Shown one piece after another: positions 44,104 to 55,194 of a stretch of DNA of 64,000 nucleotides. Numbering within the stretch: the first letter of the stretch is position 1; each line of letters begins with the position of its first letter. Below the pieces are notes generated by a model, which saw nothing but the letters and a program-made list of their open reading frames with translations, was not told the DNA's origin and ran no database searches. The position numbers and the translations under genes are program-made. Source of the stretch: Linanthus parryae (taxonomy: Eukaryota > Streptophyta > Magnoliopsida > Ericales > Polemoniaceae); assembly GCA_023055425.1 (NCBI GenBank), contig JALGPY010000007.1, positions 14,828,001-14,892,000 on the forward strand, in the 5' to 3' direction.

Positions 44104-44440
44104 AAATGAGCCCCTTTGGGCCGAAAATACCAAAATAATCCTCATTTGGGGGATATAGTACCAATATAGGCTCTTTTAGAAACACCTAGTAGGAGTAGGA
44201 GTACACGTTTTTGGGCTTAAAACCGCTACTCCTACTAGATGTTTTGGGCCTTAAAAGTTAAAACCTATATTGGTATTACTGGTATCAAAACGGGTACTGC
44301 TGGAAACTAAAAACCTTTACTAGGAGTAGCAGTTTTAAGCCCAAAACCTCTACTCCTACTATTGGTTTCCAAAAGAGCTTATATTGGTGTTATCCTTCAG
44401 ATGGGGTTTAAATTGGTATTTTTCGGCCAAAGAGTTCATT
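44104..44440. repeat. Fold-back element with internal ACTCCTACTAG repeats
   Basis: The two ends are imperfect inverted repeats (AATGAGCCCCTTTGGGCCGAAA on the left, its counterpart on the right) that continue inward through CCAATATARGCTCTTTT. The interior carries several copies of CTACTCCTACTAG in both orientations. The whole could fold into a long hairpin. No target duplication was found. Confidence 0.65.
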
Positions 44441-45500
44441 CCTGTGTCTTGTACTTTCAGTCCGTGTGCCTTTAACCTTAGAGCCTAGATGTATTGATCA
44501 CTCGGGTTACATGTTAAGCCCCTGAGCACACAGATTCCTATTTAACAATTTTTCCAGGTTGGATGGAAGAATTGACCATAAGCACACAAGTTCATTCTGT
44601 ATTCATTCTGCATCCAGTGTGACGCGAGTTTGGAAAGCCAACTACTCTGAAATTCCCCCAGTCCCAAATTAGTCTTTGAACCCAACAAACAAACTTCTCA
44701 AAGTCACGATCGTGTCTTATGTGTTCAAGAGAGGTCTACGATTCTATGAAATGCTTGCCTTCGCTCCCACCCACAAGCCCCATAGCTCGAGGGTAGAGTG
44801 AAATTCTCGTTACTGCCTGATTTGAAATTCGGATCAATCCCTGGTCTGAAAGAATTTGCTTGAATGTAAACCACTGAGCTCTAGTTTAGTTTAGGATGAA
44901 ATTCACATAACACGCAATGTACAATGAAGCCATGTACTGTCTTGTATTGGGAATCCACATTACAAATTCACAGTTTTGAAACAACCGAAGTGACACGTAC
45001 ACGTCTAAATGGTCAAATAACAAAGCATAGCAAGTAGTCTGTTTTTTTCACTCAGTAGTCTGTTTCAAAGTTTGCGTTACCAGTCCCATGGAAATTGCAT
45101 TTTGCCACAATTTTGGAGAATCCACCAAATTTATTCGTGAAAGAATTGTGTTTCTTTTTGTTTGACAGGGATTGGTCAGCCCCATGCTTCATATGTTGGC
45201 AATGCTTCACCTTCTAGGTACTCCATAACTTCTCTGGTTTTCACTTATAACTGTAACTGTAAATATGATAATTGGATTCCTCCGAATAGTGTGTAGCTAA
45301 TGACAATTGTTGCAGCACATAACTAGTTTGCTTATTTACATAAAAGTTGCAAGTGTCAATATTAATCAATAGATCTTTGATAACAACACATCGGTTTCAC
45401 AGGGGCTGCTACAGCTACCAAAATTACTCATGAAAAAATAGGAATGCAGCGGACCAGGGAACAAACAGTGGGTGGGACACATAACGATGCTTTACAAAAC

Positions 45501-46007
45501 TCAGGAACAACTTCGTCTCCTTTTATCCGCAAACTGGACTTTGCTTCTGTTCTTGGCATCCAAAACCAGTTGCTGCCTGAACATTGCAATGAAAGCTTCT
45601 GCCTTCTTATTCAATTCCTCCTTCGACATAACCTGATCTTGACAAGCCAATGATTCGCCTTCATCTTCTCCGTCCTCTTCTCCAGCTGTTACTTTCTCGT
45701 TAACTTTAGTTCCCTCGCTAGGTTCAGAGAACTTCAACCTTTCACATTCATTGCCTTCTTCTTTTCCCAATACCACTAGTTCATCATCATTTTTCCTCTT
45801 CTTCTTCTGGTCCTTACATTCTTCTGATGACAATGAAGCAGTGTCAATGGACGTCGACGTGTAGAGTATAGCTAACAGCAAGACGTTGAGCGCGAGGAAA
45901 ACCCAGACGCGCCACCTCTCGGAAGAGAAGGGCACCACGGCGGCGCAAGAGCCCACGGTGGCGGTTCCGGCAGCAAACCACATTTCCATGTTTGAATTTG
46001 AACTCAT
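45501..46007 (-). CDS. Small membrane protein with DUF761 C-terminus
   Basis: An intron-free 168-aa protein starting MSSNSNMEMWF. One membrane segment is visible (about residues 32-52, VWVFLALNVLLLAILYTS). A highly charged, mostly acidic middle region (about 62-125) follows. The end carries a short motif LNKKAEAFIAMFRQQL (about 132-147). This motif is characteristic of the plant DUF761 family, often paired with an N-terminal DUF4408-like membrane part, and the function of the family is largely unknown. A TATA box lies 53 bp upstream of the ATG. The gene stands alone, with MITE-rich flanks. Confidence 0.85.
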   Translation of the reverse strand: MSSNSNMEMWFAAGTATVGSCAAVVPFSSERWRVWVFLALNVLLLAILYTSTSIDTASLSSEECKDQKKKRKNDDELVVLGKEEGNECERLKFSEPSEGTKVNEKVTAGEEDGEDEGESLACQDQVMSKEELNKKAEAFIAMFRQQLVLDAKNRSKVQFADKRRRSCS

Positions 46008-46059
46008 CTACTAGTAGTAGTTGGAGTGTATATCCTTTATGGTGGTTTAAGCTTGGTGA

Positions 46060-46066
46060 TTATATA
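46060..46066 (-). promoter_or_regulatory. TATA box of the DUF761 gene
   Basis: On the minus strand TATATAA, within CTCTATATAATC, lies just over 50 bp upstream of the start codon. This predicts a very short 5' UTR. Confidence 0.6.
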
Positions 46067-47215
46067 GAGGATGGTAATGTAAAAGCCAGGCTGTGAATGT
46101 CAGAGAGATGTGACACATCACACATGAGAGAGGTTGAGTAGGCAGGAGACAAGAAAACATTCTCGGCCTGCTGTGAGAGGCTATCATTGCCCCAACAACA
46201 ACAAAAACATCTGCAAAATCCTTTTTGTTTTGTTTAATGTCGTCGGTTGTTGTGTTTGGTCTTTTGGAGTCAGGCGTGCCCTGCCTTTTTGGTGTTTGAG
46301 GAGATGGGAAATGATTAAGATGGATGACATTTTTGTGTCTTTTTTACAATTCGAAAGTGCATGTTTGGAATTGGAGGTATGAGATTTTACAGTTTCGATC
46401 ATGTTGATGAATGGAAGAATTTCCTTTAGTAGAGTCTAATGGGATTAAAATTTGTAGATTTATTTAATTTAATTTCCAAATCTTTAAATTGTCTCTCTTT
46501 TGTGTTGTTTGGATTGGATTAATTGGAGAGGAACTCAAATGTCAACAATCTCATATAATGTGAGACATTTCGTCAAAGAAGCTCTACGAAACCGGATATT
46601 TTGAGTCAAAAAAAATCCGGAAATCCCAAAACCAGAGTTCGGATTCTAGTGGGGACGTCCGAAAATTTGTGGCATTCTCCAGTTTTTAAGGCTGCACATG
46701 ACAGTTACTCCACGTGTACGTTTGTGGGTTAGCTGTCTGGGTCTAAGATTCGAAAGAATCCGGATAACTTTGTGAAAATTTATACCCAGGCGTGAATAAA
46801 ATGTCTGAAATACTCTTTTGCACCCATTAGTTAAATGTTTGAAATAATTTTTTGCAATAATAGATTTCGAATAACTCATTTTTTTACTTTCTCTTAAAAA
46901 AATATACACTTAATCCATCATATCCAAACACATCAGATTAAATGAGTTTTTTTAGAGAAAGATTAAATGAGTTTTGAATTCAAGCTCATTATATCCAAAC
47001 TCATTTTCTTTTTTCAACTTTCTCATTTACTTAAGTTTATCCAAACTGCACCAATATCAATTACTACCTAGATTGTATTTAATTAACCTTCCACAAGGTT
47101 TTGTATTTAATCAATCCTTCCATAAGGTTCTTATTGGTGCTGAAAGGAATGTACCTTGTACTTTCCCAACTTTTTTTTCTTCTTGCTTCCACATTTATTA
47201 CTATTTACTATTTTA
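46067..47215. other. Intergenic sequence, nothing recognised
   Basis: AT-rich sequence without credible frames. The stretch near 46900-47000 has repeated ATTAAATGAGTTTT and CTCATTATATCCAAAC motifs, possibly a MITE end. No gene is apparent. Confidence 0.5.
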
Positions 47216-47470
47216 CACCTCTGTCCCACCTCTTCCCCATCATTTTGACTTTTACCACTATTCATTGGGTCACTTTGACTCGGTGATTTGGATAGTAAAG
47301 TAATTTAAGTTTTTGATAATTTTTTCATGGTGTTGTAGAGTATAAGTTGCCCTATAACACCGTGAAAAAATTGTCGAAAAATCGCATTATTTTGCTATCG
47401 AAATCACCCGGTCAAAGTGACTCATATACGAGTCAAATATTCCCAATGATGGGCAAGAGCTGGGACAGAG
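47216..47470. mobile_element. Stowaway-like MITE
   Basis: Bounded by TA, with ends CTCTGTCCCACCTCTTCCCC and, inverted, CTCTGTCCCAGCTCTTGCCC. Its interior (GTCACTTTGACTCGGTGATTTGG) is shared with the MITEs at 32645 and 61124. A related partial copy follows at 47480-47670. Confidence 0.8.
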
Positions 47471-47479
47471 TAGTACTTG

Positions 47480-47670
47480 GTTTACTTTGACCCGATAATT
47501 TGATTAACAAAATAATGCGAGTAAGTAATATTTTCATGTGGTAGTAAATCTTAATTTGCAACACCATGAAAAAATTACCAAAAAATTACGTTTTAGTATT
47601 TGAATCACGGAGATTCGGTTACGGATGAAAAAGTTTATCCAGACTAAAAAATGAGGGAACGGAGGAAGTA
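47480..47670. mobile_element. Partial Stowaway-like MITE
   Basis: Carries the interior of the same family (TTTACTTTGACCCGATAATTTG and GAAAAAATTACCAAAA) and a right end with GGGAACGGAGGAAGTA. The left terminal repeat is missing, probably lost where it abuts the previous element. Confidence 0.6.
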
Positions 47671-48446
47671 TGTTTCTATTTATATACTACTAATATGTCA
47701 TGGATTAAGCTAATGTATTGTCTTCTAAATTGCGTTGTCAGAAGAAATGATTTCAAAGATGCATGAAGGACAGTAATCAAAGAGTTTATTATAGCGAAGT
47801 TTCATCAGAGCAGCACGAGAACCGCACCAAAGACACGCCGGCTTTGAAACTCCACGCCTGTTACTTAGTTTAATGAGGATCTCCAGGCCCGCAGTATAGG
47901 AGAGAAATGTGCAATGGTCCTGGACCACCACTAATTGTGGTGATGGCATGCTGTAAGGATTGTCACGATAGAGATGATTTCAATACTCAGCCGACTTTTA
48001 CAAGATCATAGTTGTGAAATGATACAGCCAGTATCCTATCAGTAGCTTGAGAGGTTACGAATCTCTGCCAGTAGTTGAGAGACTACGAAAAAACTAAGAA
48101 AAAATACGAAACTTAAAACAATTCATTCATTTGATACAAAATAAAGTTTAACCCTCTATAAATACTAAAAGTTATAGCTAAATAATCTCAAGACCCCTAA
48201 ACAATAAAGAAAGTGCAACTACTCACCCCTACTAATGAAGCAATATAAATAATGTCCTACTTTTGACTACTTAGGCACGTAGTCGTTGAGATACTTTGGC
48301 GGAGCACAGTTACGTTCCTCACGACGCAGGGTCGTCTCGCTAGTCTTGTCCTCCGATAGATACGTGCCTGTATCATGAAATCCATTATGGACTGAGAACC
48401 ACCAGGACGCCTTGTTCGGAGTGACGTAGCCTGACTGTTAGTATGG

Positions 48447-48993
48447 ATGGCAACGGGTTGGATCCGGATTAGATCAGTCTCTTTCCGATCCAGATCCGAT
48501 TAAGAGGACTGTGATCCAGATCCGTTCGAATCGTCACTGGATTCAGATCGTACAGAATACAGATCGAGTTTTATTTAGCTGATCCAAATCAAATCCGGAG
48601 ATCAAATAGTATTTGGTTGTATCCGATCCGGTTCGGATTTGCAACAAAATACAAAAAGTAACATAAAAAAAATAAACACTGATGTCTTACCTAAGGCATG
48701 TTCGTAAGTTAAGAACCCTAAATCACAAAAGATAAAGCTTTTGGGTTAGAGTTATTCTTGTATTCTTCTTGGAAGTGTAAGTGGAAAGAGAATGGGAACA
48801 CATTCGTATATAACATACACATCGGATCGGGTCAGATCCCCGAGGGATCTGCCCTCAGTTCCAAATTCATATCCAAGTCAGACGGGTCTGGCTTTTCGGA
48901 TTCGTATTCGATCCATTTTCAATTAGATCGAATTCGGAGCCGATCCATTCAGCTCAAAGCTCGGACCGGACCCGACTGTATTGTCATTCCTAA
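48447..48993 (+). mobile_element. GATCC-rich hAT-like element, complete
   Basis: Starts TATGGATGGCAACGGGTTGG and ends, inverted, TTAGGAATGACAATACAGTC. Both ends are dense in GATCCGGAT motifs. The middle holds an AT-rich part with ATAAACACTGATGTCTTACC that matches 23700-23840 inverted. TAGGGATGGCAA-type ends are known from plant hAT-related small elements. No 8-bp target duplication remains. Confidence 0.65.
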
Positions 48994-49058
48994 TTGCACA
49001 TCCGACTCATCACTCGATCCCCCTTTCTCACAGGCCTACAATTTAAAATAAATACGAA

Positions 49059-49060
<2 letters not shown>

Positions 49061-49098
<38 letters not shown>

Positions 49099-49120
49099 CA
49101 TACATATATATATATATATA
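49061..49120. repeat. AT dinucleotide microsatellite
   Basis: About 60 bp of almost pure (AT)n, interrupted by CATACATACAT. Confidence 0.95.
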
Positions 49121-49426
49121 CAGGGAGTTGATTCTTACAGTGTTACAGACTAAATATTAATTTTTACAGAGTCACTCACTAATTTTGTACTTTCAATATC
49201 ACTTTTACACTCTTAATTTCTTGTGTCTTCTCTCTTTTTCCTCCATGACCATATACTTCCCATGAGAAATTTTTAGTGCTCTATTGTGGGTTCTACAACC
49301 AATTATAGTGCAACACTTAAACAAATTGTAAATGGATTCGCCCTTCTTATTTTTAGATCTGCCCCTACCTCTTTGTAGAGAAAATGGGAGAGAAGCGGTA
49401 ACGTCCCGTATCAGACTAAGCCTTAA

Positions 49427-49870
49427 GGGCTAGTTTGGGAATGTTGTGGCGGTGCTAGAAGCTGCTGTGGGAAAACACTGTTAGAAAGTTGTTATGACTT
49501 TTAGATAAAATGTTATTTGATAAACATTACGTGAAAGCTGCAGTGAAATATTGATACAGTAATTTTGTGTTTGGTAAAAACGATTGCGCAGTTGCTGTGA
49601 GGGGATAAAATGACAAAAATATGGCACGTGTAATTTTCATAAAGATAACTATTGAAATTTTTAAAAATTGTAAGGTTAAATTCGCTTGTAGATAAATTAA
49701 TCAAAATCACTTTCCGGAAAGATAACTCCTCCCCTGCTTCCTGAAAATTACTGTGAGACGGCAGAAACTATGCGAAAAAACAGAAATTTTATTTTTACCA
49801 AACGCACTAAAGCTGCTTTTGCTGTCGGAAAGCACTTGTGCTGACAGCAGAAGCATTCCCGAACTGACCC
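49427..49870. mobile_element. Tourist-like (PIF/Harbinger-type) MITE
   Basis: 444 bp with ends GGGCTAGTTTGGGAATG and, inverted, GGGTCAGTTCGGGAATG. It is bounded by TAA on both sides (49424-49426 and 49871-49873). The 3-bp TAA duplication suggests PIF/Harbinger, though a hAT origin cannot be excluded. Confidence 0.65.
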
Positions 49871-50378
49871 TAAATTTGGGATGGTTCCCTCTGTTAATCT
49901 TGACGGACAGAAAACCCTAACACAGAGGCAACATGCAACCCCTAAATAAACGCCGTGGTTATCACAATGTTGTTTTTCTTTTTTATTCTGAGAATGACCA
50001 TGAGAACAGAGCAGCTTTCGTTCTTGTTCCCGGAGTTCAAGCTCGCAGACAGCCACCACCTGAAGTCAGCAAATTACCCTGGAATGGACACCAAGCTAGT
50101 TGAAGATTTCAACTTTCATATTCGCAGGACCAAAGATGGTTACTCCTGGAATTTTGCTGCTGGAAATAAGGATGGGAATGGAACGGGATTGGATCGGATC
50201 AATCAATATCATAATTTGATCAACATAACTTCGGACCAGATCCGTATTTTATCGAATTTGGATCATCCATAAGATCAGATTGAGTGATACTTTTGTTTCA
50301 TCTGACCTATGATCATCAAGAATGGCACTCGAGACTGGATTTATTTACACTTTTCAGGTCTATATTCATCAATTTTAT

Positions 50379-51571
50379 CTCATGGTGTCAAGGGGGGCGG
50401 CCAGCGGGCAAAACCGGCTGACCCCCAGACCATCAATCCTGCCCTCGGCCCCCTAACACCCTCGGCCGCAGCCCGGTCTCCTACGAAGTAGCCCGGTCCC
50501 GAAACCAGTCCGGGGGGCATTTAGCCCCCAGCGGCCCGGCCCCCTCTAAGCAAAAGCCATCTCCGGATTAAACCCACCCCCCCCCCCCCCCCCCCCCCCC
50601 CACCCACCCAAAAAAAAAAAAAAAAAAAAAAAAACTGACCCTTTTAATTCGACCCCGCCCCCCAAGGGTTTTTAGCCCCTAAGACCATCTCCAACGGTGG
50701 TGAGAAGCGAGCCTTTTGGGTGGAGTAGCACCTCCAACAGGGAGGTGGCGGTGGCGACGAAGGCGGTTAATCCGCGGGCGCAGGCGCAGGGGCGGGGGCG
50801 GCGAGCACGCGGGCGAGACCGTGCGTGGCCCACCAATCTCGCCTCCCTCTCTCCTGTTCGACTGGTTTCTTCATTTTTTTTTTTCTTTTTAATCCGTTGA
50901 TACAGGAGATTTGTTTGATATGGGGGATGAAAAAATAGGAGAAATATTTAGGATGTGGTTTGAAGACTGATTTCTTCCCTTTTTCTCTTTTAAATTCGTT
51001 GATATGGAAGATTTTGTTTGATATGGAGGAGAAAAAATAGGAGAAATTTTTGGGATGTGGTTTGAATATAGGAGATAATCATCTGGGGAAGTTATTTTGA
51101 TTTATTTTGTTTTAGTAAATTTCGGAAAATTATGATCAGTTAGTTTGATTTATTTTTTATTTCTTTTTTTTGTTACATTTACGAATTCATAATTATATAT
51201 TAATAATTTTTTTTTGAGAAATACTATATATTAATAACTGAATATAATTAATTAATGAATTACAAAAAATATAAAATAACAATGTAATTGAGATAGTTGA
51301 ATAAAATAATAAAGGATGGTGGGTAGAGGGGGTGGGGGAGACCTCCACTGTTAGAGGGTAAATGACAATTTTGTGAATATTAAGAAGTCAAATAGTGGGA
51401 TGAGGGGGTGGGGGAGACCTCCACCATTGGAGTTGGCCTAACCGGTCCTGATCACCCCCCCCCCCCCCCCCCCCCCCCACCCCCACACACACCCCAAACA
51501 GCCCAGCCCGGCCCCCTCCTGCCCTCCAAGCCTGCCCCCTTGGTAGCCCGGACCAGCCCTTTGACACCTTG
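50379..51571. mobile_element. hAT-type element nested in the GATCC-rich element
   Basis: Flanked by AATTTTAT at 50371-50378 and 51572-51579, an 8-bp duplication typical of hAT. The ends carry GGTGTCAAGGGG and, inverted, GGTGTCAAAGGG. The interior is GC-rich with CGGCCC-type motifs and contains two long C tracts (50577-50600 and 51454-51478), which are likely error-prone in any assembly. Confidence 0.7.
50683..51438. mobile_element. Tourist-like MITE nested inside the hAT element
   Basis: Bounded by TAA (50680-50682 and 51439-51441), with ends GACCATCTCCAACGGTGG and, inverted, GGCCAACTCCAATGGTGG. The GGCCATCTCCAAC-type terminus is widespread among plant PIF/Harbinger MITEs. The frame at 50697-50900 is not a credible gene. 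Confidence 0.75.
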
Positions 51572-51999
51572 AATTTTATTGTAAGGAAAGCACAGATACA
51601 ATATGTGATGTTATTTGTAATAAAAGATGATAAATAATATATTTATAATTACATTAACACATGTATATTATAGAACTTATTTGGTACAATAACCTAATCT
51701 AATCGGGTTTCACAGATCAAAACATTTCCGGTCCAAATCTGATCCATTTATCAATGGATCAGGTGAGGTCCGCACTACTATTATGGTCAGAACAAGCCCG
51801 ATACCCTTAGCTGGAAAATAAGAGGTAGAGTGACAATGGGCGCTAGAATGCGAAGCTATCCAACTGTTTGTAACAGGCATGGAAAATAATGGAGAAACCT
51901 AAATTCCAGATCACTGTGCAGCAGTAATCTCATATTCTTGAAGCCATTCCAGCTTTAGCAAACAAAAATTCAGATGGCTCATAGGATCACCTAGCTGTT

Positions 52000-53030
52000 G
52001 GGTCGGGATTCAAGCGAGAATCCAATTGAAGAAATAGAGGTAGAAAAGTAACTCAATGATGAAATATCCCCGAATAGTAGAAAAACTGGGGATGTCAACA
52101 ACCATCTCCCAAACTCATTGCATTTCAGCAAGCTTTTGCATTTCCCACTTTAATCAGAGGAAATTAGTTATTATGCTTCGATGGAAGGAACATAAACTGT
52201 AATTAGAGCTGTCAAACGGGCAGGTAACGGGCAGGTTAGACCCGTTTATAAATGGGTTCAAGTATAAAGGGGTTCAACCACCCAACTCATTTAACATCAT
52301 GCCTTTAAATGGACAGCTATGACGGGTTAGTATAAACCCGAACCCACTTACTGGAAAACATATTAACAAAGCCACTATGCCCATTGTGCTGGTACTAGGA
52401 ATAAAAGATCAAGGCAAGCACTATTTAGCAATAGAGACTCATAATCTCATATATAGTGGGTGTTTGAAAGAAGCCAGAAAAAATCAACCACAGAAGGAAA
52501 AAAGGTCACTACTCATCCAAACTACCTCATGAAGCCTCAAGAGAGGCGATTACAATACAACTAAATTTTCAGAATAAATAAGCACGGCCTTCAGATTTTC
52601 ATTTCATGGCGAATCTATGCTGTTAGAATTGCCCTAGCTGGAACTAGGGTCGGGATCTCATGATTAAAACCAGGGAGAAATTACATTTCCAGGAAAAGAT
52701 ACTACTACGTTTCCCTACAAGTCCAACCATTTCTCAAACACATTGCATGGCAACAGGCTTCTGCATTTCGCACTTGAGTTGGGCAAAATTAGTATTTTGT
52801 TTCAAATATTTGGACTTTATGGTTTTCAGATCCAGCTCAAGAAACAGATGAGCTTCTATTGTGCTGCCAATGGAAATAAGGAATAAAAGCAAGCACTTAC
52901 GTAGCAATGGAGATGCAGAGATACAAGGCATACAACTAAACCAACCATATAAATGCTTAACTGGGTTTTCCAGAATACATAAGCATCGTCTTTGAGATTT
53001 TTCATATTTCATGGCGAATCTGTACCTAAT
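52000..53030. repeat. Decayed tandem duplication 3' of the receptor kinase gene
   Basis: Successive motifs in 52010-52615 recur in the same order in 52630-53020: GGGTCGGGAT, CTCATTGCATTTCAGCAAGC versus CACATTGCATGGCAACAGGC, GGAATAAAAG...GCAAGCAC and TTTCATGGCGAATCT. The first unit contains an extra hAT-like piece (GAGCTGTCAAACGGGC, from 52206). These are diverged copies of a gene 3' flank; no coding part was seen. Confidence 0.65.
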
Positions 53031-53172
53031 TGAAACCCTTATACAAGAAACAGCAGAACAATAACAAAAACACAGGCAATATACACGAGGACATATCTGT
53101 ACTCACCGCAAGAAGCTGAAAACCTCTCTTGTCCAGCTAGCTATTTCTTCACTTCTTCAGAGTCTCATGGTA

Positions 53173-54966
53173 TTAAGTTTGGTTATCTTGTCTGCCAAAA
53201 ACCAGAGGGAACTCACCGAACTGTTCCGAATACCCTTGTTCTTGCGCAATGAGCTCCAGAGATTCATGAACTTTGTACATCGGCCACCTGTCTTTGGGAC
53301 GCGAAACCACGCAATTACACGCGATTCTCAAGAAATGCAGTATCTGTTCGTCATTTCGCTTCCCAAGAAGACTCTTATCGATGGCATCTTTCAACCTTCC
53401 AGAACTAGAAAGACGGCTAACCCACTCGACTAAATTACCCTTGAATCCCTCCTCAGGATTGCCGACTTCAAGAGGCTTCTGACCAGTCGCCAACTCTAAG
53501 AGAACCACCCCAAAGGCATAGACATCCCCTTTAAGGGATGCAACCATTGTGCTTGGATATTCTGGAGCAATGTACCCAAATTCACCCAAATCTCCATTGA
53601 CGAAAGTACTCCCATTAGAAGAATCGGAAGAAGCAGTCAACTTCACCATCCCAAAGTCCATTATGCGACCTTCCATGTCGTCGTCTACGAGTATTGATTT
53701 CGAGCTGATGTTCTGGTGCAATAGAGGAGGTTGGCAACCATGGTGAAGCCAAGCAAGCCCTCTTGCAGCTCCAAAACCAATCCTAAACCTAGTCCCCCAA
53801 TCCAAAACCTCTCCATTTCCATGTAAGAGCGAATACAGAGTCCCATTCTGCATATGCTTGTAAACCAAAAGTTTCTCCTCCTCCACAACACAATACCCCA
53901 ACAACGGGGTCAAATTCGGATGCCTCAGCTCCCCTAATCTGTTCATATCCGATCTGAATTGCTTCTCACCCAATTTACAACAATTCATCCGCTTAACAGC
54001 CAGAGCCGAACCATCATGGAGAACCGCCTTGTAAGTCGTCCCCGTCCTCGTCGAAACAACGACGCTATCGTCACTAAAATTGTTCGTCGCCGCCATCAAA
54101 TCCGCCAGTTTCACCTTCACTAGCGGCTTCATGAATAGCGAAACTTGAACAAGCCTGTAAGATCTCAATCTCTCCGCCCAATTACCGCTATCATCTCTCC
54201 TCCCAACCCCATACCCTCCTCTCTTCCTCCGCCCGGTGAAGAACCACCACCAAACCCCAAACCCTAACAGCATCGACGCCGCGGCCCCGAAAACCCCGGC
54301 CGCGATAATAATCGCTAGATTCTTCTTATTCAACCCCCCACACTTCCCCAACGGCTTCCCACACAGCTTCCCATTACCCGAAAACCCGGAACTATCGAAT
54401 CGGCTTAACGCGGACGGTATCTGACCGGAGAGTCCGTTATTAGCTACGGAGAATTTCTTCAGCCTTCCCAAACTAGATAGCTGAGTGGGGATGGTCCCGG
54501 TGAGTTTATTATCAGACAAAATTAAATTATTCAGATAAGAACACTTCGACAGCTCTTGTGGGATTGTACCAATGAGATGGTTGTTTGACAGATCTAGGGT
54601 TACTAAAAACGGCAACCAAGTACAGATCTCTGGGGGGATATTACCTTGGAGGTCGTTACCGGAGAGATCGAGGGTCTGGAGGTTATGGCAGTACTTGAAC
54701 GAGTCGGGGAAGGTTCCGGTGAGTTTTAGATCCTTGAGTTCGAGGCCGAAGACGCGATTCTCCTGATCGTTCCAGCAGGAGACTCCGACGAACTTGCAGA
54801 TGAAAGCGACGGTGTTGTTGTTGAATACCCACGAGGATAAGGACCCTTCTGGGTCTTTGATTGAGAGCTTCACGCCTTGCAAGCACTTGATGTCGTCTTC
54901 TCCGATCGTATACTGAAGAGCAGAGAAGAGAAGAATTAGAGTAATCAGAGCTCTGGAGGAAGCCAT
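53173..54966 (-). CDS. BIR2/BIR3-like LRR receptor pseudokinase
   Basis: An intron-free 597-aa membrane protein. It has a signal peptide (1-22) and an LRR cap region with paired Cys (57 and 64), followed by about five leucine-rich repeats (about 73-195). A Cys pair closes the ectodomain (202 and 209), then a membrane span (217-243) and a kinase-like domain (about 300-575). The kinase keeps Lys325 (AVK) and DFG (437-439). It has HQN (417-419) where active kinases have HRD, and no glycine-rich loop (VVSTRTGTTYKAV). This matches the BIR2-BIR4 group, which bind BAK1-type co-receptors and restrain brassinosteroid and immune receptor complexes at the plasma membrane; I rank BIR3/BIR2 first. No catalytic activity is expected. 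The start at 54966 is the first ATG and gives a good signal peptide. Confidence 0.93.
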   Translation of the reverse strand: MASSRALITLILLFSALQYTIGEDDIKCLQGVKLSIKDPEGSLSSWVFNNNTVAFICKFVGVSCWNDQENRVFGLELKDLKLTGTFPDSFKYCHNLQTLDLSGNDLQGNIPPEICTWLPFLVTLDLSNNHLIGTIPQELSKCSYLNNLILSDNKLTGTIPTQLSSLGRLKKFSVANNGLSGQIPSALSRFDSSGFSGNGKLCGKPLGKCGGLNKKNLAIIIAAGVFGAAASMLLGFGVWWWFFTGRRKRGGYGVGRRDDSGNWAERLRSYRLVQVSLFMKPLVKVKLADLMAATNNFSDDSVVVSTRTGTTYKAVLHDGSALAVKRMNCCKLGEKQFRSDMNRLGELRHPNLTPLLGYCVVEEEKLLVYKHMQNGTLYSLLHGNGEVLDWGTRFRIGFGAARGLAWLHHGCQPPLLHQNISSKSILVDDDMEGRIMDFGMVKLTASSDSSNGSTFVNGDLGEFGYIAPEYPSTMVASLKGDVYAFGVVLLELATGQKPLEVGNPEEGFKGNLVEWVSRLSSSGRLKDAIDKSLLGKRNDEQILHFLRIACNCVVSRPKDRWPMYKVHESLELIAQEQGYSEQFGEFPLVFGRQDNQT

Positions 54967-55194
54967 GGTGAGGTGGGTTTAGAGATTGGGGGTGTGCGGA
55001 GTCATATCTGTAGGTGAAGAAGATGGGGTTTGAAGAGTCGCTATTTTGACTTTGAATTTGTTGTGGAGAAGGTACATACCATTGATTGAAGTGTATTCAA
55101 CTGTGTGGAATAATAATTCTTCTACAGGATTAGATTAGACTAAGTAAAGTGGGGTTTTGAATCTTTGCCGTATAAATACGGGTTGGAGACTTAG

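Larger units (their letters stand above)
50165..51805. mobile_element. GATCC-rich hAT-like element interrupted by nested insertions
   Basis: The left part (from GGATGGGAATGGAACGGG at 50172) and the right part (to the CCCGATACCCTTAGC stretch near 51805) carry GATCAGATCC-type motifs of the same family as 48447-48993. They are separated by the element at 50379-51571. Boundaries are approximate. Confidence 0.55.

Noticed and set aside
47725..47949. 74-aa minus-strand frame with CxxC-like cysteines
   Set aside because: Too short, no recognised family, flanked by MITEs, and the cysteines do not form a known finger pattern.
49955..50272. 105-aa plus-strand frame starting with a hydrophobic stretch
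   Set aside because: It runs into the GATCC-rich transposon, has no recognised domain and no supporting promoter or splice signals.
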